64,000 nucleotides of DNA, from NCBI GenBank assembly GCA_934541115.1, contig CAKTDF010000006.1, positions 29,330 to 93,329 on the forward strand, read 5' to 3'. Positions 1 through 6,859 of the stretch are shown piece after piece. The notes under the pieces are model-generated. The model was not told the origin of the DNA and did not search any database. It saw nothing but the letters and a program-made list of their open reading frames with translations. The DNA comes from an uncultured Eubacteriales bacterium. Lineage in GTDB: Bacteria > Bacillota > Clostridia > Oscillospirales > Acutalibacteraceae. The translations under genes were made by a program, and so were the position numbers. Position 1 is the first letter of the stretch, and every line of letters begins with the position of its first letter.

Positions 1-41
1 TGACGAAAGCGGTAAATATTGACGCTTTATTTTGAAAAATC

Positions 42-71
42 TTGACTTTTACCGTACATTGTGCGTATAAT
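42..71 (+). promoter_or_regulatory. Sigma-A promoter of tRNA-Leu
   Basis: The -35 TTGACT (42-47) and -10 TATAAT (66-71) are separated by 18 bp and lie 11 bp before the tRNA 5' end. This is a near-consensus vegetative promoter, as expected for a stable RNA gene. Confidence 0.8.
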
Positions 72-82
72 AGTGTGGTGTT

Positions 83-169
83 GCCGGTGTGGCGGAATTG
101 GCAGACGCAAGGGACTTAAAATCCCTCGGTGGCAACACCGTACCGGTTCGAGCCCGGTCACCGGCACCA
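83..169 (+). tRNA. tRNA-Leu (anticodon TAA)
   Basis: This is a class II tRNA of 87 nt including an encoded CCA. The acceptor stem GCCGGTG pairs with CACCGGC. The anticodon stem AGGGA/TCCCT encloses the loop CTTAAAA, which gives anticodon TAA. A long variable arm (CGGTGGCAACACCG) and the T-loop GGTTCGAGCC are both present. The gene has its own promoter and is followed at once by an intrinsic terminator, so it is a stand-alone tRNA gene. Confidence 0.96.
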
Positions 170-170
170 A

Positions 171-210
171 AATGCCGCCGTAATTTTGACAGAATACGGC
201 GGCATTTTTT
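171..210 (+). terminator. Intrinsic terminator after tRNA-Leu
   Basis: AATGCCGCCGTA and TACGGCGGCATT form a 12-bp stem followed by TTTT, starting two bases after the tRNA CCA. Confidence 0.85.
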
Positions 211-263
211 CATACCCAAAAACCGCTTGATACAGGGCTTTTCGGGCATTTCGACACATAAGA

Positions 264-296
264 ACTCCGCTGCAGAGCAATTCTGCGGCGGGGTTT
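264..296 (+). terminator. Second hairpin/terminator before the TetR gene
   Basis: CCGCTGCAGA pairs with TCTGCGGCGG (one mismatch), followed by GGTTT. It may back up the tRNA terminator. The T tract is short. Confidence 0.45.
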
Positions 297-384
297 CGTG
301 CGTTTTATGTGAATTGCAGCTTTCTGCTCTGCTGTAATCGTTGAACTAACCTATTGCATTTTCTGTACTCCTATGCTAAATAAA

Positions 385-412
385 AATACAGCCGTAACGC
401 TACGACTGTATT
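385..412 (+). promoter_or_regulatory. 28-bp palindrome, probable TetR operator
   Basis: AATACAGCCGTA (385-396), a 4-nt centre ACGC, and TACGACTGTATT (401-412) form an inverted repeat with one mismatch in 12. It lies just downstream of a weak promoter (TTGCAT 355-360, TAAATA 377-382) and just upstream of the Shine-Dalgarno of the TetR gene. No T tract follows, so it is not a terminator. A palindrome of this size immediately before a TetR gene is the usual arrangement for autoregulation; the binding itself is inferred. Confidence 0.6.
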
Positions 413-435
413 CAAAAAAGAAAAGGAGTACGGTT

Positions 436-1011
436 ATTCCCCGAAGCTATATGTTTACAAAAGAACAGGTGCTTGATGCCGCAATCGAGCTGACACGAAA
501 GAAAGGGTTTTCCGCTGTTTCGGCACGGTCACTCGGTGAACAGCTCGGCACGACTTCCCGCCCGATTTTCAGCCACTTTGAGAATATGACAGATGTGCAG
601 AAAGGAATTATCAGTGCGGCGAACAAACTTTATCAGTCCTTTCGAGCAGAAGAAATAGCAAGCGGAAAGTATGTTCCGTATAAAGCAAACGGTATGGCAT
701 ATATCCGTTTCGCAAAAGAAGAAAAAGAGCTATTCAATCTGCTCTTTATGCGTGACCGTTCGGTAGAGCAAATCAAAGAAAATCCCGAAGAAATGGAAAC
801 GCTGATTGGGCTGATTGCCAAACAGGTCAACATTGACAAGGAAGCAGCAAGATTTTTTTATCTTGAAATGTGGGCATACACACACGGCATCGCATCGATG
901 ATTGCAACGGGTTTCTATGAGTGGGATGAGCCGCTTGCAAGCCGAGCTTTGACTGATGTGTATGAGGGATTAAAGCATCGCTATAAAAATGGAGGTGTCC
1001 GCAATGATTGA
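436..1011 (+). CDS. TetR/AcrR family transcriptional regulator, ATT start
   Basis: This is a one-domain DNA-binding repressor with an N-terminal helix-turn-helix (FTKEQVLDAAIELTRKKGFSAV, continuing through SARSLGEQLGTTSRPIFSHF) and a C-terminal all-alpha ligand domain. The start is unusual. AAAAGGAG (421-428) sits 7 nt before an in-frame ATT at 436, which yields a protein beginning (M)PRSYMFTKEQ. I recall relatives that begin with a comparable MP..Y.FTKE segment. The first ATG downstream (451) is 22 nt from that Shine-Dalgarno, and an upstream in-frame ATG (373) would put the palindromic operator inside the gene. The stop overlaps the following ABC ATPase start, so the two form an operon. The regulator probably controls a transporter whose ATPase is now broken. 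Length is 191 aa from the ATT. The family call is firm and the start codon is an inference. Confidence 0.85.
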   Translation: MPRSYMFTKEQVLDAAIELTRKKGFSAVSARSLGEQLGTTSRPIFSHFENMTDVQKGIISAANKLYQSFRAEEIASGKYVPYKANGMAYIRFAKEEKELFNLLFMRDRSVEQIKENPEEMETLIGLIAKQVNIDKEAARFFYLEMWAYTHGIASMIATGFYEWDEPLASRALTDVYEGLKHRYKNGGVRND

Positions 1012-1621
1012 AGCAAAGAGTGTTACTAAGTCTTACGGCTTTGGTGAAAGCAAAGCCGATATATTGAAAGGCATTGACCTGCAAATTTCGGATGGTGATT
1101 TTGCCGTGATTTTAGGGGCGTCGGGTTCGGGAAAATCGACGCTTCTGAATTGTCTGTCGGGGCTTGAACGGGTTGACGGCGGAAGCATTGAATACGACGG
1201 CTTGAATATTGCGGAGCTTTCCGATAAAGCGCTGACCAAATTCCGCAAGGATAATATCGGGTTTATCTTTCAGCAGTATTATCTTCTTCCCGATATGACC
1301 GTTGATAAAAATGTCCGTATGGGCGCAGACCTTGCAGGAAACTCAGATTACAGAGAAATCATAAAGGCGGTGGGTCTTGAAACGAAAGCCGCCAAATATC
1401 CGTCCGAGCTTTCGGGCGGCGAACAGCAGAGAGTTTCGGTCGCCCGTGCGCTTGCCAAAAAGCCGAAGGTTTTGTTTCTCCGAAGTTGCCCCACCTTTAA
1501 GGGTTTCTATCAAAATTACGGTTCTTTGCAAAAAAACATGGCGGTCTTGATGAATGGACATCAAGACCACCATGTTTTTGCATGTGCTCCCCACATAAGG
1601 AATACATCAGCATATCAATAA
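1004..1621 (+). pseudogene. Truncated MacB/LolD-type ABC transporter ATPase
   Basis: Translation from the ATG at 1004 (GGAGG 8 nt upstream) gives a normal ABC ATPase N-terminus: Walker A GASGSGKS (residues 38-45), Q-loop Q90 in FIFQQYYLLPDMT, and signature LSGGEQQR (136-143). Homology stops at residue 159 (nt 1480), in the middle of Walker B: KVLFL is followed by RSCPTF instead of the expected DEPTGALD. The remaining 46 codons are unrelated and read through a large inverted repeat. No FtsX-type permease follows, although this ATPase class normally has one next to it. The protein lacks the catalytic glutamate, D-loop and H-loop and should be inactive. The likely cause is a deletion or insertion in an old efflux or antimicrobial-peptide resistance operon controlled by the upstream TetR gene. 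Confidence 0.8.
1527..1582 (+). repeat. Large inverted repeat at the ABC ATPase breakpoint
   Basis: CATGGCGGTCTTGATG (1537-1552) and CATCAAGACCACCATG (1559-1574) pair with one mismatch around a 6-nt loop. The stem extends into A-rich and T-rich flanks (TGCAAAAA.../...TTTTTGCA). It can act as an intrinsic terminator, or it may be the end of a degenerate mobile element. It lies about 50 bp after the point where ATPase homology is lost. Confidence 0.6.
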
Positions 1622-1687
1622 ATTGAAAGAGTGAGCGTTTTGTATTCTTACAAGCCCATTAAGCCTGCTTTTGAAAAGCACCAAAAC

Positions 1688-1716
1688 TTGAATTCTGACG
1701 ACGTTCATGCTATAAT
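1688..1716 (+). promoter_or_regulatory. Sigma-A promoter of the DUF1538/P-II pair
   Basis: TTGAAT (1688-1693), a 17-bp spacer, and TATAAT (1711-1716). The transcript would start about 35 bp before the Shine-Dalgarno AAAGGAGG of the DUF1538 gene. Confidence 0.8.
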
Positions 1717-1756
1717 ACTATTGTAATGATAGGTTGATTCAGTTTCAAAGGAGGTC

Positions 1757-3304
1757 ATGTCAATTAAAAAACTATATCGCAAACTTATGAATACCGCTAT
1801 ACCGGAAAAGGTTCGGGAATCCGCCGCCTCAGTTCTGCCGATTGTTTTGAGTGTTTGCTTGCTCTGCCTAAGCATTCTGCCTATGAAACCGGATTTGTTA
1901 TTAAGCTTTCTTTTTGGTGCGCTCATGCTCGTTTTCGGCATGGGGCTTTTTTCACTCGGTGCAGAAATGTCAATGACAAGAATCGGCAGCAAAATCGGCA
2001 AAGCACTGACAAGGAGTAAAAATCTTCCCCTTATTCTTGTTGTCAGCTTTATTTTAGGCTTTGCAATAACCATCTCGGAACCGGATCTTCAAGTGCTTGC
2101 AACCACTGTGCCGCATATCAACAGCACGGTTTTGCTCATCACCGTCGGCTGTGGCGTAGGTCTTTTTATGTCGGTCTGTATGCTCAGAATGCTCACCGGC
2201 ACAAATCTCAAAAAGCTGCTGTTGGTATGTTATATCGCCTTGTTTGCGCTTGCGGCATTTTCAGACAAGGACTTTTTGAGCATTGCCTTTGACTCCGGTG
2301 GAGTCACAACCGGTCCGATGACTGTTCCGTTCATTCTTTCATTCGGTCTCGGTGTTTCTTTTGTCCGCTCTGACAGCAAATCCGAGGCAGACAGCTTTGG
2401 TCTCGTGGCGCTTTGCTCTATCGGCCCTGTGCTTGCCGTTTTGATTCTCGGATTTTTTTATCCTTCCGGAGAGGGTGCCTCAAATATGGTCACCTCTTCG
2501 TTTTCAACAACAGCTCAAATAGGCGCAGCTTTTGCAAAATCCACCCCTTCATACATGAAAGAAACAGCACTGGCTCTTTTGCCTATCATGGTTATATTTG
2601 CTGTTTTTCAGCTGGTATCTCTTAAACTTGAAAAGCGCGGCCTTTTGAAAATAATCATAGGTATCGCCTATACATATGTAGGTCTGGTTTTGTTTCTGAC
2701 AGGCGTCAACGTCGGATTCTCGCCTCTCGGGTCTGAGCTGGGCGCAGTGCTTGCGGAAAAAGGCAGTGCAATAGCTTTTATTGCGGTTTCCGCAGTTCTC
2801 GGCTGGTTCATCATTTCGGCTGAACCGGCTGTCGGTGTTCTTGAAGTACAGATTGAAGAAGTCAGCGCCGGAGCTATCTCCGGCAAAACAATCAAGCTGA
2901 GTCTTTCCGTTGCAGTAGCACTCGCAATGGGACTTTCCGCTTTGCGTGTAATTACGGGGATATCGCTGCTTTGGTTCCTCGTTCCGGGATACGTTGCGGC
3001 ACTCGCACTTTCATTTTTCGTACCCGATATTTACACAGCAATTGCGTTTGACTCGGGCGGCGTCGCATCCGGACCGATGACTGCGGCATTTATGCTGCAA
3101 TTTATGATGGGTGCCAGCTCCGCTCTCGGCGGAAATGTTCTGACTGACGCTTTCGGCTCGGTTGCTCTTGTTGCAATGATGCCGCTCATTTCAATCCAGA
3201 CGGTTGGACTTATCAGCGAAAGAAAAGCATTGCGCGCAGAAAAAAGTGCTGAAAGCTACGGTGACTACGATATTATTGAGCTTTGGGAGGTTGAGGGCGT
3301 ATGA
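1757..3304 (+). CDS. DUF1538 family integral membrane protein
   Basis: This is a 515-residue, very hydrophobic protein made of two homologous halves. The first half holds ISEPDLQVLA (near residue 108) and AFDSGGVTTGPM. The second holds the matching SAEPAVGVLE and AFDSGGVASGPM. The repeated acidic (E-P-D/E-P-A) and D-S-G-G motifs in predicted membrane segments suggest a duplicated transporter fold, but the substrate of DUF1538 proteins is not established. The start is supported by AAAGGAGG at 1748-1754 and a consensus promoter. The stop overlaps the ATG of the P-II-like gene in an ATGA, so the two are translationally coupled. P-II proteins often control a membrane transporter encoded next to them, so this protein is probably gated by its neighbour. 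Confidence 0.85.
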   Translation: MSIKKLYRKLMNTAIPEKVRESAASVLPIVLSVCLLCLSILPMKPDLLLSFLFGALMLVFGMGLFSLGAEMSMTRIGSKIGKALTRSKNLPLILVVSFILGFAITISEPDLQVLATTVPHINSTVLLITVGCGVGLFMSVCMLRMLTGTNLKKLLLVCYIALFALAAFSDKDFLSIAFDSGGVTTGPMTVPFILSFGLGVSFVRSDSKSEADSFGLVALCSIGPVLAVLILGFFYPSGEGASNMVTSSFSTTAQIGAAFAKSTPSYMKETALALLPIMVIFAVFQLVSLKLEKRGLLKIIIGIAYTYVGLVLFLTGVNVGFSPLGSELGAVLAEKGSAIAFIAVSAVLGWFIISAEPAVGVLEVQIEEVSAGAISGKTIKLSLSVAVALAMGLSALRVITGISLLWFLVPGYVAALALSFFVPDIYTAIAFDSGGVASGPMTAAFMLQFMMGASSALGGNVLTDAFGSVALVAMMPLISIQTVGLISERKALRAEKSAESYGDYDIIELWEVEGV

Positions 3305-3966
3305 ATTTTGTAATATCTGTTGTGGCACCCGATGCGCTTGAAAGCTTGACAGATACACTGAACGAGCTCGGTCTGCCATTGACTGTTGCCATGCGCGCCA
3401 AAGGTACCGCTGTTAAGAGCATGCTTGAATTGCTTGGAATTGAGTCAAACGAAAGAAGAATGACTGTAGCAGTTGCAAGCGGCGAAAAAACTGCCGAGTT
3501 CATTTCCATGGCAAAGAAAAAGCTCCACATCGGTGTTCCGGGTCACGGAATAATTATTTCTATTCCAATTAAAAGTGTAGGAGGAGGTAAAACATTGGCT
3601 TATTTGAACGGAAACAATCAATTTTCAAAGCATGTGCCGGAAATCAGCGGTGAATACGAGCTTATAACTATAATCGCAAACGAAGGACATACCGATTCTG
3701 TTATGAATGCAGCAAGAGCCGCAGGTGCAAGAGGCGGAACGGTGCTCCACGGAAAAGGCACCGGTGCCAAGGGTACACCGAGATTCTACAATATTTCAAT
3801 AGCAAACGAAAAGGAAGTTATTCTCATCGTTTCTTCAAAAGAGCAAAAAGCCGATATCATGCGTTCTGTTCTGGAAAATGCGGGTCCGGATTCAGACGCC
3901 GGAGCGATCGTATTTTCGCTGCCCGTTTCACAGGTTGCAGGGTTCGGATTTTTTGAAGAAAGCTAA
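3301..3966 (+). CDS. Tandem P-II (GlnB-like) signalling protein
   Basis: A 221-residue protein that appears to contain two P-II-like domains, about residues 1-105 and 117-221. The second domain has the recognisable stretch ARAAGARGGTVLHGKGTG, matching the P-II segment that leads into the T-loop, followed by an EKEVILIV strand. The first domain is more divergent but ends in the same kind of segment (LHIGVPGHGIIISIPI). P-II proteins normally trimerise and bind ATP/ADP and 2-oxoglutarate. Here the fusion would give pseudo-hexameric packing, or one half may have degenerated. It is coupled to the DUF1538 transporter by a 4-nt overlap. A role in controlling that transporter is inferred from the pairing. 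Confidence 0.8.
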   Translation: MNFVISVVAPDALESLTDTLNELGLPLTVAMRAKGTAVKSMLELLGIESNERRMTVAVASGEKTAEFISMAKKKLHIGVPGHGIIISIPIKSVGGGKTLAYLNGNNQFSKHVPEISGEYELITIIANEGHTDSVMNAARAAGARGGTVLHGKGTGAKGTPRFYNISIANEKEVILIVSSKEQKADIMRSVLENAGPDSDAGAIVFSLPVSQVAGFGFFEES

Positions 3967-4144
3967 AATCGGAATTAATCCGGCAAAACTTAAATTTACC
4001 GCCAACATCTTAACCTATAATGATCCGTGTTCTCAATGAGGTTGCCGTATTCAAAAGCGGGAAACGTATTTTCATGAGGTATAAGCTTTACCGCAAGCGA
4101 AAAGAGCTTATAATAACAAGAGTATTTTCTAAAGTACCGACAAT
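3967..4144. other. Intergenic stretch, no gene recognised
   Basis: No open frame with a ribosome binding site is seen. A short inverted repeat TATAAGCT (4080-4087)/AGCTTATA (4105-4112) is present. A minus-strand reading frame spans most of it but has no Shine-Dalgarno and no resemblance I recognise; it could be a decayed remnant. Confidence 0.4.
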
Positions 4145-4202
4145 AAAGACTATATTTCATATGAAGCCTCAATCTTATGAGCTTCATGAAATATAGTCTT
4201 TT
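4145..4202. terminator. Bidirectional terminator between convergent genes
   Basis: AAAGACTATATTTCATATGAAGC (arm given by position 4145-4167) pairs with 4181-4202, with a 2-nt bulge. Runs of A on one side and T on the other let it work in both directions, between the P-II gene and the minus-strand gene that follows. Confidence 0.75.
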
Positions 4203-4333
4203 ACTTCTTGTTCCTCAATAAGCAAAAACAGCCAATTGCCGTATCTAAAAAAAACAAGCATAATATTAAATGCCGAGTTAAAACAATATAGTCTGTCAAA
4301 CTCTTTGCTTTTAAAAACTACAAAACATTCAAT

Positions 4334-5080
4334 TTACATATATATTCTTTTAATTACCTCGGGATAGATCTTTTTGAGTTCTTCACGAGATGAACTTTGG
4401 AGTGCAGTCTCAATTTCTTCAATAAGTTCGATATACTTTTTATGTTCCTCGCTATTTAGCTCGTCCTCTGTGCTTGGCTTGAGATAAATTTTAAGCCACA
4501 TAAATGCATCCTCGTATTTTTCAAAGTCAAACGCCATATCTGCCCTGTCACGTGAAGACGGCGTATACGGAAAGTAATGTTGTGTCTTGTGAACGAAAAC
4601 AACATAATCATAAAGAGAAAAGTCTTCTCTCCGCTCCTTGAAAAGCGGCAAAATAACTGACTTTTCAAAGGCATTTTTCAATTCTGTTATTATATGTTCT
4701 TCACTTTTTTCATCTCTATTTAACATTGTCAGCTTTTCTATTTTGTTCATTTCGCAAAGGGAGCAGTCTGCAAGCGATACGTCAGCCTCATTCTTTTTTA
4801 TAAAACAATGTACATAAGATTCGCTGCTCGTTGCCCCATCTTGAAAGAATTTTAAAAAACCAACATGTATATCATAAAAAGGCAGACCTGTACTGACAAA
4901 ACAATCATTATTCTTTATTCTCGCGCGTCCTTTGTCAAGATATGTATAATCCGGATCCTTAAAAACACAAGCGACAAGATAATACCCTTTTTCAAGCGGT
5001 CTAAGAAAACAATTGTTGATTTTTTCAAATCCGTTATTTGAAAAATATTTTTTGATCTCCGCCTTTATTCTGTCTCGCAT
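4334..5080 (-). CDS. Hypothetical protein, 248 aa
   Basis: I do not recognise the family. The protein is soluble and charged, with no signal peptide or membrane segment. It begins MRDRIKAEIKKYFSNNGFEKINNCFLRPLEKGYYLVACVFKD, a layout reminiscent of small DUF4304-like proteins (an N-terminal helix followed by beta strands), but that is only an impression. The C-terminal third (residues about 185-245) is strongly helical and acidic and could be a TPR-like or coiled segment. A short aromatic patch HKTQHYFPYTP sits near residue 165. It stands alone between a bidirectional terminator and the tcdA gene. Its start has a GGGAGA-like site just upstream in the minus direction. Confidence 0.6.
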   Translation of the reverse strand: MRDRIKAEIKKYFSNNGFEKINNCFLRPLEKGYYLVACVFKDPDYTYLDKGRARIKNNDCFVSTGLPFYDIHVGFLKFFQDGATSSESYVHCFIKKNEADVSLADCSLCEMNKIEKLTMLNRDEKSEEHIITELKNAFEKSVILPLFKERREDFSLYDYVVFVHKTQHYFPYTPSSRDRADMAFDFEKYEDAFMWLKIYLKPSTEDELNSEEHKKYIELIEEIETALQSSSREELKKIYPEVIKRIYM

Positions 5081-5111
5081 AATGAATCTCCCTACAATAT
5101 CGACAGTTTAA

Positions 5112-5819
5112 TCAATACCCTATAATATCTTTTACAACCTCAGAAGCAATTATCAGTCCGGCTACCGACGGAACAAAAGCGAGGGAGCCCGGTGTCTGGC
5201 GCTTTCCGCTTTTTTCTTCGCTTTCTCGCGGCTTTTGCGCCTGTTCTTTTGAGTAAACAACTTTGAGCTTACTTATTCCCCTTTTACGCAGCTCGGTGCG
5301 CATTACACGCGCAAGCGGACAAACAGATGTCTTGAAGATATCTGAAACCTCAAACCTTGTGGGATCAAGCTTGTTGCCTGCACCCATGGAGCAGATTATC
5401 GGGGTCTTTTCACGCTCGGCTTTCATAACAAGCTCAATCTTCCCGCTGACGGTATCAATAGCGTCAATGACATAATCGAACTGCGAAAAATCAAAAGTGT
5501 CTGAATTTTCCGGCAGAAAAAACTCATCGCGAACGTCTATGTTTATATCCGGGTTGATGTCAAGAAGTCTCCTTTTGAGCACCTCAACTTTTTTTTGCCC
5601 TATAGTGCTGTCAAGCGCAATGAGCTGGCGATTGATATTAGTCAAACTCACCGTGTCGCTGTCAACAATCATGAGTGTACCTACGCCTGTTCTTGCAAGG
5701 GCTTCCGCGGCAAAACCGCCTACTCCACCCACACCGAAAACGGCAACCGCCGAATTTTTCAGCTTTTCAACGCCGTCATCACCAAGAAGCAGCCGTGTTC
5801 TTGAAAAACGATCGCTCAC
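5112..5819 (-). CDS. tcdA: tRNA threonylcarbamoyladenosine dehydratase (TcdA)
   Basis: A ThiF/E1-like enzyme that uses ATP to cyclise t6A at position 37 of ANN-decoding tRNAs to ct6A. The nucleotide-binding motif AVFGVGGVGGFAAEAL is followed by DSDTVSLTNINRQLIAL, which is diagnostic for the TcdA/YgdL branch. DAIDTVSGKIEL and CSMGAGNKLDPTRF follow, also as in TcdA. The chosen start is GTG at 5819, giving MSDRFSRTRLLLGDDG (235 aa, usual size). It overlaps the dgkA stop in a GTGA, so it is coupled to dgkA. A longer in-frame extension upstream lies inside dgkA and is not coding. The residues near KEQAQKPRESEEKSGKRQTPG form the usual variable loop. Confidence 0.93.
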   Translation of the reverse strand: MSDRFSRTRLLLGDDGVEKLKNSAVAVFGVGGVGGFAAEALARTGVGTLMIVDSDTVSLTNINRQLIALDSTIGQKKVEVLKRRLLDINPDINIDVRDEFFLPENSDTFDFSQFDYVIDAIDTVSGKIELVMKAEREKTPIICSMGAGNKLDPTRFEVSDIFKTSVCPLARVMRTELRKRGISKLKVVYSKEQAQKPRESEEKSGKRQTPGSLAFVPSVAGLIIASEVVKDIIGY

Positions 5820-6349
5820 TTTTTGTCTGCCCCTTTCCCAAAACCGAAGAAGATGAAAAGAGTTGCCGGAACTATGCTCAGTGCAAACAGAGCAAGCATT
5901 AACGGATTTGCGGCAAAATAGCTGAACATCTTTGAAAAAGCGTCTTTTTGAAGCAGAACAAAAAGACCGACCGCAACCGCACCAAAAGCACAAACCAAAA
6001 CGGCACCGGAAGCAGCGTCCTTTGCTTTTTTTGCGAATTCGTCATACCCTTTTGCAGCCAGGTCAACTGCGTTTTCAATCGCAGTGTTAAAAAGCTCGGC
6101 AGCAATAACAAGAACACTTGCAAACACAAGCGCAACCCAGTCAAGCTTTGTGAGAGTAAACCAATCGGTGAACGCAAGAATCGAAAACATATACACAACA
6201 CAGGTCAGATGTATGCGCATATTACGCTCTGTTCTGATTGTTGAAAAAACGCCGCAAAAAGCATAAAAAAAGCTTTTAAAAAGTTTTTTGTAATTATCCA
6301 TACCTAAAAACGCCGAAGAGGAACTCTCCTCCCCGGCTTTTCCCTTCAA
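5816..6349 (-). CDS. dgkA: Diacylglycerol/undecaprenol kinase (DgkA)
   Basis: A small membrane lipid kinase of the DgkA family; in Gram-positive bacteria the substrate is usually undecaprenol. The conserved motif ELFNTAIENAVDLA with its catalytic and metal-binding glutamates is present. Four hydrophobic segments can be seen: two before and after that motif, and two in the C-terminal part (AVLVCAFGAVAVGLFVLL and PLMLALFALSIVPATLFIFF). The start is ambiguous. A TTG at 6349 directly follows the ybeY stop and would add 16 residues. An ATG at 6301 gives MDNYKKLFKSF, the usual family N-terminus, but it lies just behind a terminator-like hairpin and has only AGG as a ribosome site. The C-terminus is longer than in typical family members. 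Confidence 0.9.
   Translation of the reverse strand: MKGKAGEESSSSAFLGMDNYKKLFKSFFYAFCGVFSTIRTERNMRIHLTCVVYMFSILAFTDWFTLTKLDWVALVFASVLVIAAELFNTAIENAVDLAAKGYDEFAKKAKDAASGAVLVCAFGAVAVGLFVLLQKDAFSKMFSYFAANPLMLALFALSIVPATLFIFFGFGKGADKK
6306..6337 (-). terminator. Terminator-like hairpin between ybeY and dgkA
   Basis: On the minus strand GCCGGGGAGGA pairs with TCCTCTTCGGC (two G-U wobbles), followed by GTTTTT. It sits between the ybeY stop and the likely dgkA ATG, so part of the operon transcript would stop here. It also contains the only GGAGG sequence near dgkA. Confidence 0.6.
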
Positions 6350-6352
6350 AAT

Positions 6353-6859
6353 TTATTCTTCCATTGTGTAATAGCTGCCGCTTCTTACAAGTCCGAGTTG
6401 GGTGAGAACAGACTCTTCCTTTTCTCTCATTCTAACAAGTTCAAGTCCGCCCGGCTCGTGGTCGTAGCCGAGGAGATGAAGCATTGAATGAACCGTGAGA
6501 AAAGCTATCTCACGGTCAAAAGTATGACCGTAAAGCTTCGCCTGTTTGATTGCATGTTCAATGGAAATGACGATATCGCCGAGCATCTGCGCACCGGTGT
6601 CATTATTCACATCATACACGCCGTCAACGCCAAGCGGAAAAGAAAGCACGTCCGTTGAGCGGTCAACACCGCGATATTTGAGATTAAGCTTATGTATTTC
6701 TTCATCGTCAACGATTGAAACGCTGATTTCCGCCGAGCCTTTGAATCCCTCGTTGACTAAAACGGCGTTGCAACAGCGCCTGATGAGCATACGCACGCCT
6801 GTTGGAATTTTTTCAACGTGCTGATTATTGCTGATTATTACCTTGATTTTATCTTTCAT
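6353..6859 (-). CDS. ybeY: rRNA maturation endoribonuclease YbeY
   Basis: A single-strand-specific metal-dependent endoribonuclease used in 16S rRNA 3' processing and ribosome quality control. The zinc motif HSMLHLLGYDHE (H-x3-H-x5-H) is intact near residues 133-144. The preceding YRGVDRSTDVLSFPL stretch is the second family hallmark. Length is 168 aa, as expected. The ATG at 6859 overlaps the phoH stop in an ATGA, so it is co-translated with phoH, an arrangement common in Firmicutes. Confidence 0.95.
   Translation of the reverse strand: MKDKIKVIISNNQHVEKIPTGVRMLIRRCCNAVLVNEGFKGSAEISVSIVDDEEIHKLNLKYRGVDRSTDVLSFPLGVDGVYDVNNDTGAQMLGDIVISIEHAIKQAKLYGHTFDREIAFLTVHSMLHLLGYDHEPGGLELVRMREKEESVLTQLGLVRSGSYYTMEE

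Noticed and set aside
1521..1545. ISL3-like insertion sequence end (GGTTCTTTGCAAAA) at the broken ABC ATPase
   Set aside because: The resemblance to the terminal repeat is short, and no transposase or second end is present.
4145..4202. Mobile-element inverted repeat between the P-II gene and the hypothetical gene
   Set aside because: The stem with A and T runs between convergent genes is explained fully by a bidirectional terminator.
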